Origin: Alcaligenaceae bacterium
Lineage (GTDB): Bacteria; Pseudomonadota; Gammaproteobacteria; Burkholderiales; Burkholderiaceae_B
Reading direction: 5' to 3'
Length of the DNA stretch: 64,000 nt
NCBI GenBank assembly: GCA_013416435.1
Contig: JACCEN010000016.1
Location: 1 to 64,000 of the forward strand
This document shows, one piece after another, positions 43,583 through 52,202 of the stretch. Below the pieces are notes generated by a model. That model ran no database searches, was not told the DNA's origin, and worked only from the letters and a program-made list of their open reading frames with translations. The stretch's first letter is position 1. The number at the start of each line of letters is the position of its first letter. A program made the position numbers and the translations under genes.

Positions 43583-44972
43583 CGTTGTCCTCCTGGGTGC
43601 CCGTCCTGGGCACATGAGGCGTATTTTGCCCTATGCGACGGGGTTCGGGTAGTAGCTCCGGTGTTTCGAACAGTGTTTCCAGCCGCACTGTCTGGTTGTC
43701 GAACACCATGGCGGCCGCCCTGAGAATTTCGGGGTGGTCGGACAAACCCGGCTGGCTGCGGTCCAGTAGCAGCGCGTCGATGAGCGGGGCAAGGTCGGCC
43801 TCGCGCTGGTCGCAGGACAGCACCCATTGGTCCGCGCCGTCGCCTTCGGCGTTCACGACATAGCCCAAGTCCTTCAGGGCGTCCAGCACCTGGCTCATTT
43901 CCAGTTCGTGCAAGCGCAAATGGGCGCAAAGAAAACGCATGCTGCGACCTGGCGGCTGCCCTTGCTGGGCGGTCCAGAGCGCTTCTAGCACCCGCAGCGC
44001 GTCGATGAAAATGCCGCCGGTGTGGTGTTCGAGCGCCCAGCGCCGCTGGCGCAAGGCGGGCAGGGTGGCCGCCACGGTGGCCCCCACCAGTATGGCCAGC
44101 CATGACAGATACAGCCACAGCAGGAAGATGGGGAGGGTGGCGAACGCGCCGTATATGACCGTGTAGGAGGGAAATCGCGCAAGGTAATACGCGAAGGCCC
44201 AGCGCATGATCTCCAGCACGATGGCGGTGCCGAAGCCGCCCACGGCGGCGTCGCGCCACAGCACGCGCCGATTGGGCACGCCGACGAACAGGGCGGTGAA
44301 GCCCAGGCCGGTGGCGATGAGAGGCACGAGGGACAAGGCGTAGCCCAGCACCGCGGGCAGATCTCCGATATGGCCGAGCGATTCGCGCGCCAGCACGGTC
44401 ATGGCCCACAGGCTGGCGCCGATAAGTATGGGCCCCAGCGAAATGATGGCCCAGTAGACCAGAATCCGTTGCCCGATCGGGCGTTGGCGCTCGACCTGCC
44501 AGATACTGTTGAACGCTTCGTCGATGGTCATGAACAGCATGACGGAAGTGACGATAAGGAACAAGCTGCCCACCGCCGTCAACCCGGATGCCTTGGCGGC
44601 AAACTGGTTCAGGTAGAACATGACGTTTTCTGAAACGGAGGGCGGAAGCAGGCTGGAGCTAAGAAAGCTTTCGAGCGCCACCCTGAAGTCGGCGAACAGC
44701 GGGAACGCGGTGAACAAGGACAGGACGACCGCCAGCAAGGGCACGATGCCCAGCACCGTCGTGAAGGTGAGGCTGGAAGCGACCTGCGTCAGATTTTTTT
44801 CGCTGGTACGCCGCAGGGCGAAGCGCGCGATCTTCAGCGCATTGGACACGCCCGATGCCGGCGTATTGGCCGGGTCCAGCCGCGGCTCTTCGGCGGGACC
44901 GTCTGATTCGGCGGGCAGGGGATCGCGTGGCGGGCTTGCTTCGGTGCGATTTTTGCTGGCGGACGTTGTCAC
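43569..44972 (-). CDS. YihY/UPF0761-family membrane protein
   Basis: The 467-residue protein has a Pro-rich N-terminus, six membrane segments between about residues 60 and 310 (ASSLTFTTVLGIVPLLAVVL and FATLPIFLLWLYLSWLAILV), and a cytoplasmic C-terminal domain that looks like a winged helix (FLCAHLRLHELEMSQVLDAL). The family was once called ribonuclease BN, wrongly. It overlaps the CBS gene. Confidence 0.88.
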   Translation of the reverse strand: MTTSASKNRTEASPPRDPLPAESDGPAEEPRLDPANTPASGVSNALKIARFALRRTSEKNLTQVASSLTFTTVLGIVPLLAVVLSLFTAFPLFADFRVALESFLSSSLLPPSVSENVMFYLNQFAAKASGLTAVGSLFLIVTSVMLFMTIDEAFNSIWQVERQRPIGQRILVYWAIISLGPILIGASLWAMTVLARESLGHIGDLPAVLGYALSLVPLIATGLGFTALFVGVPNRRVLWRDAAVGGFGTAIVLEIMRWAFAYYLARFPSYTVIYGAFATLPIFLLWLYLSWLAILVGATVAATLPALRQRRWALEHHTGGIFIDALRVLEALWTAQQGQPPGRSMRFLCAHLRLHELEMSQVLDALKDLGYVVNAEGDGADQWVLSCDQREADLAPLIDALLLDRSQPGLSDHPEILRAAAMVFDNQTVRLETLFETPELLPEPRRIGQNTPHVPRTGTQEDNDVKS

Positions 44973-45073
44973 GATACGAAACCTTTTCGGGCAGAGCGCT
45001 GACCGGGCGCCGTTCCGTTTGAACGTTGACGGGGCCGATGCAGCGCAAGCGTCTTTCGAGGGATAATACCAGC

Positions 45074-45472
45074 ATGACTACACAAACGAATCCTGTCCTG
45101 CGCCACGGCGCTTCGGTATCGCTGATCGCACTCATCGCCCTGTGCCTGGCTTGGGAGCTCTGGATTGCGCCGCTCAAGCCCGGCGGATCCCTGCTGGCGC
45201 TCAAGGCGCTGCCCTTGCTGTTTCCCTTGCGCGGGGTGCTGAAGGGCAGTCTCTATACGCTGCAGTGGGCGGCAATGCTGGTTCTCCTCTATTTCATGGA
45301 AGGGGTGGTGCGCGCATGGTCCGATCCCTCTCCGGCGTCGGCCGTCATGGCGGGATTCGAGATTGCGCTGTCTTTGGTGTTCTACTTATGCGCCATTTTC
45401 TACGTCCGGCCGGCCAAGCGGCAGGCGCGCCGGGCCGCAGCCGCCGCCAAAACGCCTAAGGCCGTGCCATGA
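45074..45472 (+). CDS. DUF2069 membrane protein
   Basis: The 132-residue protein has four membrane segments, with the pattern LCLAWELWIAPL and RGVLKGSLYTLQWAAMLVLL followed by YFMEGVVRAWSD, typical of DUF2069. A basic Ala-rich tail ends it. Function is unknown. I prefer ATG 45074; ATG 45038 would add 12 charged residues. The stop overlaps the selO start. Confidence 0.82.
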   Translation: MTTQTNPVLRHGASVSLIALIALCLAWELWIAPLKPGGSLLALKALPLLFPLRGVLKGSLYTLQWAAMLVLLYFMEGVVRAWSDPSPASAVMAGFEIALSLVFYLCAIFYVRPAKRQARRAAAAAKTPKAVP

Positions 45473-46941
45473 TCGAAACCATTGCCGGGCTGAGTGCCGC
45501 CAATTCCTTTTCCGGACTTCCGCCGCAGTTCTATACCCGTCTTGAACCGCAGCCCCTGAACCAGCCCAGGCTGTTGCATGCCAACCCCGATGTCGCCGAG
45601 CTGCTGGGCATGTCCGCGCGCATATTCCAAGATCCTGTGTTTCTGGATGTCTTTTCCGGTAAGCAGCCTTTGCCGGGCGGCAAGACCTTGGCTGCGGTGT
45701 ACAGCGGACATCAGTTCGGCATCTGGGCGGGGCAGCTGGGCGATGGCCGCGCCCACCTCCTCGGCGAACTCGCCGCGCCATCCGGCAACTGGGAGCTGCA
45801 GCTGAAAGGGTCCGGGCGTACGCCATATTCCCGCATGGGCGACGGCCGTGCCGTGCTGCGCTCTTCCGTGCGTGAATACCTGGCGGGCGAAGCCATGGCG
45901 GGCCTGGGCATACCAACGACCCGGGCGCTGGCATTGGTCGTTTCCGATGACCCCGTCTACCGCGAAACGGTCGAGACTGCCGCGATCGTGACACGCGTTT
46001 CGCCCAGCTTCGTCCGTTTCGGTTCCTTCGAGCACTGGTCCTCGTCGCCGGCAGAGCTGCGGGCCTTGCTCGATTACGTGGTCGATCGCCACTTTCCTGA
46101 GTGCAGGGCTGGTGTGCAGGGCCCGGATTCATTGGACCATACCGTCGCCCGCTTTCTGCGCGAAGTCGTGGCCCGCACGGCACGTATGATCGCAGACTGG
46201 CAGACGGCCGGTTTCTGCCATGGCGTAATGAACACCGACAATATGTCCATACTGGGGCTTACGCTCGACTATGGGCCTTATGGCTTCATGGACGCCTTCC
46301 AGGCCAATCATGTTTGCAATCACAGCGACACGCAGGGCCGGTATGCATGGAATGCGCAACCGGCCGTGGCCCACTGGAACCTGTACCGGCTGGCCGGCGC
46401 CTTGCTGGGCCTGGGCACGCCGCAGGATACGCTGAAAGAGCAACTGCAGCATTACGAAGCCGACTTTCTCCAGGCCTATCGGGGCAACCTCATGCGCAAG
46501 TTCGGACTGCTTGCCTGGGAAGACGGTGACGATGACCTGGCCGATCAGTGGTGGAGGCTGCTGCACACGCAAAAGGCTGATTTCACGCTCAGCTTCAGGT
46601 CCCTGGCCGCCGCGCCCGCGCAGCCCGACTCCTTTCTCGAACGCTTTGCGGACCGAGATGCCGCCGGGGCCTGGCTCGAGCGTTACACCCGGCGATTGAA
46701 TCATGACGAACGGGACCCCGATCAACGCGCGGCGCAGATGCTGGCCAGCAATCCGCTGTATGTGCTGCGCAACCACCTGGCCGAAGGCGCCATACGCGCC
46801 GCGGCGCAGGACGATCCCAGCGAAATAGCCAGGTTGTTGCAGGTGTTGCGGGATCCTTATACCGAGAAGCCAGGGTTTGAAGCCTATGCCGCAGAGCCTC
46901 CGCAATGGGCGGAACAACTGCAGGTAAGCTGTTCTTCCTGA
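45469..46941 (+). CDS. selO: Protein adenylyltransferase SelO (YdiU)
   Basis: SelO is a pseudokinase-fold enzyme that transfers AMP to protein hydroxyls. The 490-residue sequence has AAVYSGHQFGIWAGQLGDGR, LQLKGSGRTPYSRMGDGRAV, REYLAGEAMAGLGIPTTRAL, MNTDNMSILGLTLDYGPYGF (metal site) and the conserved C-terminal tail ending CSS. That tail is where eukaryotic forms carry selenocysteine. It is coupled by ATGA to the DUF2069 gene. Confidence 0.95.
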   Translation: MIETIAGLSAANSFSGLPPQFYTRLEPQPLNQPRLLHANPDVAELLGMSARIFQDPVFLDVFSGKQPLPGGKTLAAVYSGHQFGIWAGQLGDGRAHLLGELAAPSGNWELQLKGSGRTPYSRMGDGRAVLRSSVREYLAGEAMAGLGIPTTRALALVVSDDPVYRETVETAAIVTRVSPSFVRFGSFEHWSSSPAELRALLDYVVDRHFPECRAGVQGPDSLDHTVARFLREVVARTARMIADWQTAGFCHGVMNTDNMSILGLTLDYGPYGFMDAFQANHVCNHSDTQGRYAWNAQPAVAHWNLYRLAGALLGLGTPQDTLKEQLQHYEADFLQAYRGNLMRKFGLLAWEDGDDDLADQWWRLLHTQKADFTLSFRSLAAAPAQPDSFLERFADRDAAGAWLERYTRRLNHDERDPDQRAAQMLASNPLYVLRNHLAEGAIRAAAQDDPSEIARLLQVLRDPYTEKPGFEAYAAEPPQWAEQLQVSCSS

Positions 46942-46942
46942 C

Positions 46943-46978
46943 CCGGGGCCGTTATGGCCGAATGCGTGGCGGCCCCGG
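46943..46978. terminator. GC-rich hairpin after selO
   Basis: CCGGGGCCG pairs perfectly with CGGCCCCGG across an 18-base loop, starting one base after the selO stop. No T run follows, so it may instead block exonucleases or act with Rho. Confidence 0.45.
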
Positions 46979-47052
46979 TCGACTTCCTTGGCCAGGCTCT
47001 TGACAATCTTTTTATAGAATCACGGATTCAGATAAGGTAAAAAACGAGAATT

Positions 47053-48114
47053 ATGTCCGGCAATACATTAGGCAAACTTTTTTGTGTCACGAATTTCGGG
47101 GAGTCGCACGGCCCCGCCATCGGCGCGGTCGTGGACGGCTGTCCGCCGGGGCTGCCGCTCAGCGTCGAAGATATCCAGCATGAGCTGGATCGCCGCCGCC
47201 CCGGCACGTCAAGGCATGTGACGCAGCGGCAGGAAGCCGATCAGGTCGAGATCCTTTCGGGCGTGTACGAAGGCAAGACCACCGGCACCCCCATAGGCCT
47301 GCTCATCCGGAATACGGACGCGCGCAGCAAGGACTACAGCAATATCGCCGACACTTTTCGTCCCGGGCATGCCGACTATACCTACTGGCGCAAATATACG
47401 GAACGCGATCCGCGCGGCGGAGGGCGGTCGTCGGCGCGGCTGACGGCACCCACGGTCGCGGCGGGCGCCATCGCCAAGAAGTGGCTGGAGCAAGCATACG
47501 GCGTCAAGATCCGCGGCTACATGAGCCAGCTGGGCCCTGTGAAAATTCCCTTCGTTTCCTGGGATGAAGTCGGCAACAATCCGTTCTATGCCCCCAACTC
47601 GGAGATCGTGCCCGAACTCGAGGCTTATATGGATCAATTGCGCCGGGATGGCGATTCCATCGGTGCGCGCATCGAGGTGGTGGCCGACCATGCGCCAGCG
47701 GGCTGGGGCGAACCCTTGTACGACCGTCTGGATGCGGATATCGCGCACGCCATGATGGGGCTGAATGCCGTGAAAGGCGTATCCATCGGAGCAGGTTTCG
47801 ACTGCGTCGCGCAGCGCGGCTCCGAGCACGGCGATGAACTTACCCCCGACGGTTTCCTGAGCAATCACGCCGGCGGGGTGCTTGGCGGTATTTCTTCCGG
47901 CCAGCCCATTACCGTCGCACTGGCAATCAAGCCCACTTCCAGCATACGCATAGAGCGCCGGTCCGTGGACCGCGCGGGCAACCCTGTTCAGGTCCAGACA
48001 CTGGGGCGGCACGATCCTTGCGTTGGCATACGCGCCACGCCCATCGCCGAGGCGCTGCTTGCCATTGTCCTGATGGACCATGCGCTGCGCAACCGCGCCC
48101 AGTGCGGAAAATAA
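47053..48114 (+). CDS. aroC: Chorismate synthase
   Basis: AroC makes chorismate from EPSP using reduced FMN, the last shared step to aromatic amino acids. The 353-residue protein has the start [38 protein letters not shown] and [20 protein letters not shown]. Length is standard. It stands alone with a 111-bp leader containing the hairpin after selO. Confidence 0.98.
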   Translation: MSGNTLGKLFCVTNFGESHGPAIGAVVDGCPPGLPLSVEDIQHELDRRRPGTSRHVTQRQEADQVEILSGVYEGKTTGTPIGLLIRNTDARSKDYSNIADTFRPGHADYTYWRKYTERDPRGGGRSSARLTAPTVAAGAIAKKWLEQAYGVKIRGYMSQLGPVKIPFVSWDEVGNNPFYAPNSEIVPELEAYMDQLRRDGDSIGARIEVVADHAPAGWGEPLYDRLDADIAHAMMGLNAVKGVSIGAGFDCVAQRGSEHGDELTPDGFLSNHAGGVLGGISSGQPITVALAIKPTSSIRIERRSVDRAGNPVQVQTLGRHDPCVGIRATPIAEALLAIVLMDHALRNRAQCGK

Positions 48115-48141
48115 TACCGTCTTGAAAGGAGCTTCACCGCC

Positions 48142-48978
48142 ATGAAAATGAAAACATCGATGACACGCCGCGTCGCGGTCTGCACACTGGCCGTCGCCGC
48201 CGCGCTGGGCGGTTGCGCCGCCGTCCAGACGACGGAATCAGGTTCTGTGGGCGTGGAGCGCAAGCAGTACATGTCGGGCATGGTGTCGGAAGCCGCTTTG
48301 CAGCAAGAGGCGGCCCAACAGTATTCCAGCCTCATCGGCCAGGCCAGGGCGCAGGGAGCACTGGACGTCAATGCCGCGCAGACGGCCAGGGTCAGGACCA
48401 TCGCCAACAAGCTCATCCAGCAGGTGGGCGCTTTCAGGCCTGACGCCCGCAATTGGAATTGGGAAGTGCACGTGCTCAATTCCAACGAGGTCAATGCCTG
48501 GTGCATGCCCGGCGGGAAAATGGCCGTCTATGCCGGTCTCATCAACCAGATCAAGCCCACCGATGCCGAGCTCGCGGCGGTCATCGGTCATGAAATGGCC
48601 CACGCCCTGCGCGAGCACGCCCGCGAACAGGTGTCCCAGCAAATGGTGACCAACGTCGGGCTTTCCGTGCTTTCCGCCGTGACGGGCGTGGGGGCGACGG
48701 CCGACCTGGGCAGCGCCCTGACGAATGTCATGTTCACCTTGCCGAACAGCCGTACGCATGAAACCGAGGCGGATCGCATCGGGGTGGAGCTGGCGGCACG
48801 CGCCGGCTATGACCCGCGGGCCGCGGTGACGCTGTGGCAAAAAATGGGCGCGCTCGGCGGAAGCTCCGCACCGCCGGAATTCCTATCCACCCATCCTTCC
48901 GCCGCCAGCCGCAGCGCGGACCTCACCCAGGCGGCCGAGCGGGTCCTGCCGTTGTATCAGGCGGCGGGCGGGAAATAA
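48142..48978 (+). CDS. M48-family periplasmic metalloprotease lipoprotein
   Basis: The 278-residue protein has a lipoprotein signal ending LGGC (Cys25). A Zn-peptidase motif HEMAH (150-154) and a downstream third-ligand region (NSRTHETEADRIGVELAARA) follow. It resembles LoiP/YcaL-type M48C proteases that help outer-membrane quality control. AAGGAG lies 12 bp before the ATG. It is convergent with the YkvI-type gene, with repeats between. Confidence 0.92.
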   Translation: MKMKTSMTRRVAVCTLAVAAALGGCAAVQTTESGSVGVERKQYMSGMVSEAALQQEAAQQYSSLIGQARAQGALDVNAAQTARVRTIANKLIQQVGAFRPDARNWNWEVHVLNSNEVNAWCMPGGKMAVYAGLINQIKPTDAELAAVIGHEMAHALREHAREQVSQQMVTNVGLSVLSAVTGVGATADLGSALTNVMFTLPNSRTHETEADRIGVELAARAGYDPRAAVTLWQKMGALGGSSAPPEFLSTHPSAASRSADLTQAAERVLPLYQAAGGK

Positions 48979-49000
48979 AGCCCTTGCCGCCGTTCGGGCG

Positions 49001-49078
49001 GGGGTCAGACCCCATACGGGGTCTGACCCCAAACGTTTCGGCAGGCCTGGGGTCAGACCCCGTATGGGGTCTGACCCC
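49001..49078. repeat. Palindromic repeat locus 5: two copies between convergent genes
   Basis: Copies lie at 49001-49030 (centre ATAC) and 49049-49078 (centre GTAT, i.e. the same centre in the other orientation). Outer arms pair fully. The second copy encodes the last residues and stop of the YkvI-type transporter on the minus strand. Confidence 0.95.
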
Positions 49079-50129
49079 TTGGCTCCTTGCGGATGCGGTA
49101 CCAGTTGACCCCTACGGCCGCGATCAGCAGCAAGCCAAGATATCCCAGCAGAGGGTATACGGTGCCCACCAGCTTGGTGAATCCGAACTGTCCCAGGACG
49201 AGCGCGATTCCGCAACTGACTATGCTGAAACCCCGGAAGGCATTGGTTTCCGGTCGGGTGAAGCGCGCGCTGAACGCGAAGAACATCCCCACCGCCGTGC
49301 TGTAGATCATGCAGGTAATCGCGATGGTCATCAGGATGCCCACTACCGGAGACAGGCGAGTGGCCAGTGCGAGCGTAGGAAGCTCGGCGCCCTGGAGCTG
49401 GTTCAGGTTGAAGAGCAGCGCGATATTGATCAGCAGGATCAAAATGCCAAGCCCGATTCCGCCCAGCACACCGCCCAAGGACGTGGTCTTGATGTCGCCC
49501 GTGCGGCCGGAAATGACGGCCAGCATGGGAAAGCCTACGGCGATATTGAACGATGCATACAGCATCGCGGCGATGGACCAATGAGGCGCCACGGTTTCCT
49601 GCTGGTGGCTCAGAAGCAGCAGTTCGTCCGTGCTCGCATTGATGGTGAAGAGCGAGTACACGGTGATGACGATGACCATGCACATCAGGATGGGCGTGGC
49701 CGCACTGACCAGGTCGATGATGCGCTTGACGTTCATGCATAGCGTCAGGATGACGAGGGCGGCCATGAACGCGCCGCCGATGAGCGGGGAAAAACCGAAT
49801 TGTTGCTGGAACAGGGAACCGGTTCCAGCCAGCATGGCGACGCCCACCCCATATAGGAAGAACGTAAGCAGGACGTCCATGACGGTGCCGGCTTTGTGCC
49901 CGAACAGAATGCGCAGCACTTCCTTGTGCGAGCTGGCCTGCAACTGAGTGCTCATGCGGGCGATCTGCCGGCCCAGGAAGGCGAACAGGACGCCGGCGAG
50001 GATGGTGCCCGCAATGCCGGCCAGTCCGTAGCCGGTGAAAAACTGAAGGATTTCCTGCCCCGAGGCGAAACCGCCTCCGATAATGACGCCCATATAGGCG
50101 AACGCCAACTGTATTGCGTAGCGATTCAT
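49053..50129 (-). CDS. YkvI-family membrane transporter
   Basis: The 358-residue protein has ten or so membrane segments and starts MNRYAIQLAFAYMGVIIGGG, the LeuT-like opening of the YkvI family (relatives of branched-chain amino-acid and spore-germination carriers). Substrate is unknown. I start at 50129, since the seven residues upstream are not family-like. The C-terminus reads EPRGQTPYGV then stop, entirely from a palindromic repeat, so the native tail may have been lost. Confidence 0.85.
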   Translation of the reverse strand: MNRYAIQLAFAYMGVIIGGGFASGQEILQFFTGYGLAGIAGTILAGVLFAFLGRQIARMSTQLQASSHKEVLRILFGHKAGTVMDVLLTFFLYGVGVAMLAGTGSLFQQQFGFSPLIGGAFMAALVILTLCMNVKRIIDLVSAATPILMCMVIVITVYSLFTINASTDELLLLSHQQETVAPHWSIAAMLYASFNIAVGFPMLAVISGRTGDIKTTSLGGVLGGIGLGILILLINIALLFNLNQLQGAELPTLALATRLSPVVGILMTIAITCMIYSTAVGMFFAFSARFTRPETNAFRGFSIVSCGIALVLGQFGFTKLVGTVYPLLGYLGLLLIAAVGVNWYRIRKEPRGQTPYGV

Positions 50130-50339
50130 GATGGTTCTGGTGCCTTGCACCGATATGGAAAAGCTAGGGATTGTACTAGGTGATCTAGGGTAAATACTGA
50201 CATAACCTTGCCGCTAACATATTGAAATTCTAAGGGTTTTCCCTAGTTCTGTGATGGAGGAGTATGCGGGCGGCCAATATTCATGCGCTTTTTGGCCGAT
50301 CGTTCTAATTTAGGCAATCATATTAAGTAAATTTTGAAA

Positions 50340-50368
50340 TTGTTAGAAACCACTGCGGTCTCTAGAAT
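50340..50368 (+). promoter_or_regulatory. Candidate promoter of the peptide ABC operon
   Basis: TTGTTA (50340-50345), a 17-bp spacer and TAGAAT (50363-50368) form a fair sigma-70 promoter 56 bp before the first permease gene. Upstream in the same 295-bp gap, CTAGG occurs at 50164, 50176 and 50185, and an inverted repeat AGGG-TTTT-CCCT at 50233-50244; these may be regulator sites. No gene is seen in the gap. Confidence 0.45.
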
Positions 50369-50424
50369 CCTGCAGATCAAAGCTGGGCCGTCCGCGCACC
50401 GCGAATCCAGCAGTAAGGAGTCAA

Positions 50425-51366
50425 ATGCTTTCGTATACGCTACGGCGCTTGCTCATGACCTTGCCCGTCATGCTGTTCGTCGCCTTATTTGTTTTCGGTC
50501 TGCTGGACCTGGCGCCGGGAGACCCGGCCGCGCTGCTGGCGGGGGAAGACGCCACACAGCAGGATATCGCGCGCATACGCGACACCCTGGGCCTCGACAA
50601 GCCATTCCTGCTTCGCTTCGGCGAATGGATCTGGGCCATCGCGCACGGCGACCTGGGTACCTCCTTGTTCACCGGGCTGCCGGTCAGCACCATGATCGCC
50701 CAGCGCCTGGCGCCCACGGTCACGCTCATGATCATGACCTTGATCGTTTCCGTGATCGTCGCCATTCCTTTCGGTGCGCTGGCCGCCTGGATGCACAACC
50801 GCTGGCATGACCGCAGCATCATGGTCCTGGCGGTACTGAGCTTTTCCATCCCTTCCTTCGTTGTCGGCTATATCCTTGCCTGGACACTGGGCTTGCAATT
50901 GCGCTGGTTCCCCGTGCAGGGCTATGTGCCGTTCTCCCAGGGTTTCGGGGCATCGCTGCATAGCCTGGTGCTGCCGGCTCTGGCGCTGGGCAGTGTCTAC
51001 ATTGCCTTGATCACCCGCATTACCCGCGCGACCTTGCTCGAGACGCTTTCGCAGGACTATGTTCGTACAGCCAGGGCAAAGGGCGTCAGCAATCGCAGCA
51101 TCCTCTTTCTGCATGCCCTCAAGAACGCCGCCGTGCCGATCGTGACCATCATCGCCAGCGGCGTGGCGCTGCTGATCAGCGGAACCGTGGTCACCGAGAC
51201 GGTCTTCGCCATCCCGGGACTGGGACGCCTGACGGTGGACGCCATCCTGCGCCGCGACTATCCCATTATCCAAGGGGTCATCCTGTTGTTCAGCTTTTCC
51301 TATGTGTTGATCAATCTTGCGGCCGACCTGCTGTATCGTGTTTTCGACCCGAGGATCCATTACTGA
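50425..51366 (+). CDS. Peptide-type ABC transporter permease (DppB/OppB family)
   Basis: The 313-residue inner-membrane protein starts MLSYTLRRLLMTLPVMLFVA, the standard DppB beginning. It has six membrane helices and the permease coupling motif RTARAKGVSNRSILFLHALK. It forms the channel with the next gene, whose ATG overlaps this stop by one base. AAGGAG lies 6 bp upstream. Confidence 0.95.
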   Translation: MLSYTLRRLLMTLPVMLFVALFVFGLLDLAPGDPAALLAGEDATQQDIARIRDTLGLDKPFLLRFGEWIWAIAHGDLGTSLFTGLPVSTMIAQRLAPTVTLMIMTLIVSVIVAIPFGALAAWMHNRWHDRSIMVLAVLSFSIPSFVVGYILAWTLGLQLRWFPVQGYVPFSQGFGASLHSLVLPALALGSVYIALITRITRATLLETLSQDYVRTARAKGVSNRSILFLHALKNAAVPIVTIIASGVALLISGTVVTETVFAIPGLGRLTVDAILRRDYPIIQGVILLFSFSYVLINLAADLLYRVFDPRIHY

Positions 51367-52199
51367 TGAACCGTACCATGCGTTTTCTCCGCCAGTATCC
51401 GACCGTCGCGGTCGGGGGGCTGTTGGTCCTGGGCCTCGTCCTGATGGCGGTCCTGGCTCCCTGGCTGGGCACCACCGATCCAACCGCGCTCTCGCCCATA
51501 CACCGTACGCGCTCACCCAATGCGCAATTCTGGTTCGGCACCGACCTGCTTGGCCGCGACGTCTATTCCCGGGTCATCTACGGCGCGCGCGTCTCCCTCA
51601 TCGTGGGTTTCTCGGTCGCCTTCCTGGCGACCGTCATCGGCGTGGCCATCGGCCTGGTTTCAGGATTCGTGCGCTGGGTGGATGCCATCGTCATGCGGAT
51701 CATGGACGGCTTCATGTCGATCCCGACCATATTGCTGGCGATCGCGCTCATTGCCCTCACCGGGGGTTCCATGCAGAACGTGATCATCGCCATCACGATC
51801 GCAGAGATCCCGCGGGTCGTTCGCCTTGTGCGGGGGCTGGTGCTTTCCCTGCGCGAGCAACCCTACATCGAGGCCGCGATCGCCGCCGGCGCGAGCCGGG
51901 GGCGCATCGTGCTGCGCCACATTTTTCCCAATACCGTTGCCGCGCTGACCGTGCAGGCCACCTACATCTGCGGCGTTGCCATTCTGGCGGAAGCCAGCCT
52001 TTCATTCATCGGTGCGGGCGTGCCGCCCGCCACGCCATCCTGGGGCAACATCATGGCCGAGGGCAGGGCGCTCTGGCAGATCAAGCCGCATCTGATCGCT
52101 TTCCCCGCCTTGTTCCTGTCGATCGCCATTCTGGGCATCAACATGCTCGGCGACGGGCTGCGCGACGCCATCGATCCCCGCATGGCCAAGAGGATTTGA
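51366..52199 (+). CDS. Peptide-type ABC transporter permease (DppC/OppC family)
   Basis: The 277-residue partner permease has the family's periplasmic loop (HRTRSPNAQFWFGTDLLGRD) and the coupling motif EAAIAAGASRGRIVLRHIFP. Five or six membrane helices are visible. The ATP-binding gene follows after 3 bp. Confidence 0.95.
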   Translation: MNRTMRFLRQYPTVAVGGLLVLGLVLMAVLAPWLGTTDPTALSPIHRTRSPNAQFWFGTDLLGRDVYSRVIYGARVSLIVGFSVAFLATVIGVAIGLVSGFVRWVDAIVMRIMDGFMSIPTILLAIALIALTGGSMQNVIIAITIAEIPRVVRLVRGLVLSLREQPYIEAAIAAGASRGRIVLRHIFPNTVAALTVQATYICGVAILAEASLSFIGAGVPPATPSWGNIMAEGRALWQIKPHLIAFPALFLSIAILGINMLGDGLRDAIDPRMAKRI

Positions 52200-52202
52200 A
52201 CC

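Noticed and set aside
45026-45073. Upstream TTG or ATG starts for the DUF2069 gene
   Set aside because: They add a charged stretch not fitting a membrane-protein N-terminus; the ATG at 45074 is more natural.
46990-47016. TTGACA and TATAGAAT upstream of aroC as a promoter
   Set aside because: The two hexamers are only about 9 bp apart, too close for sigma-70.
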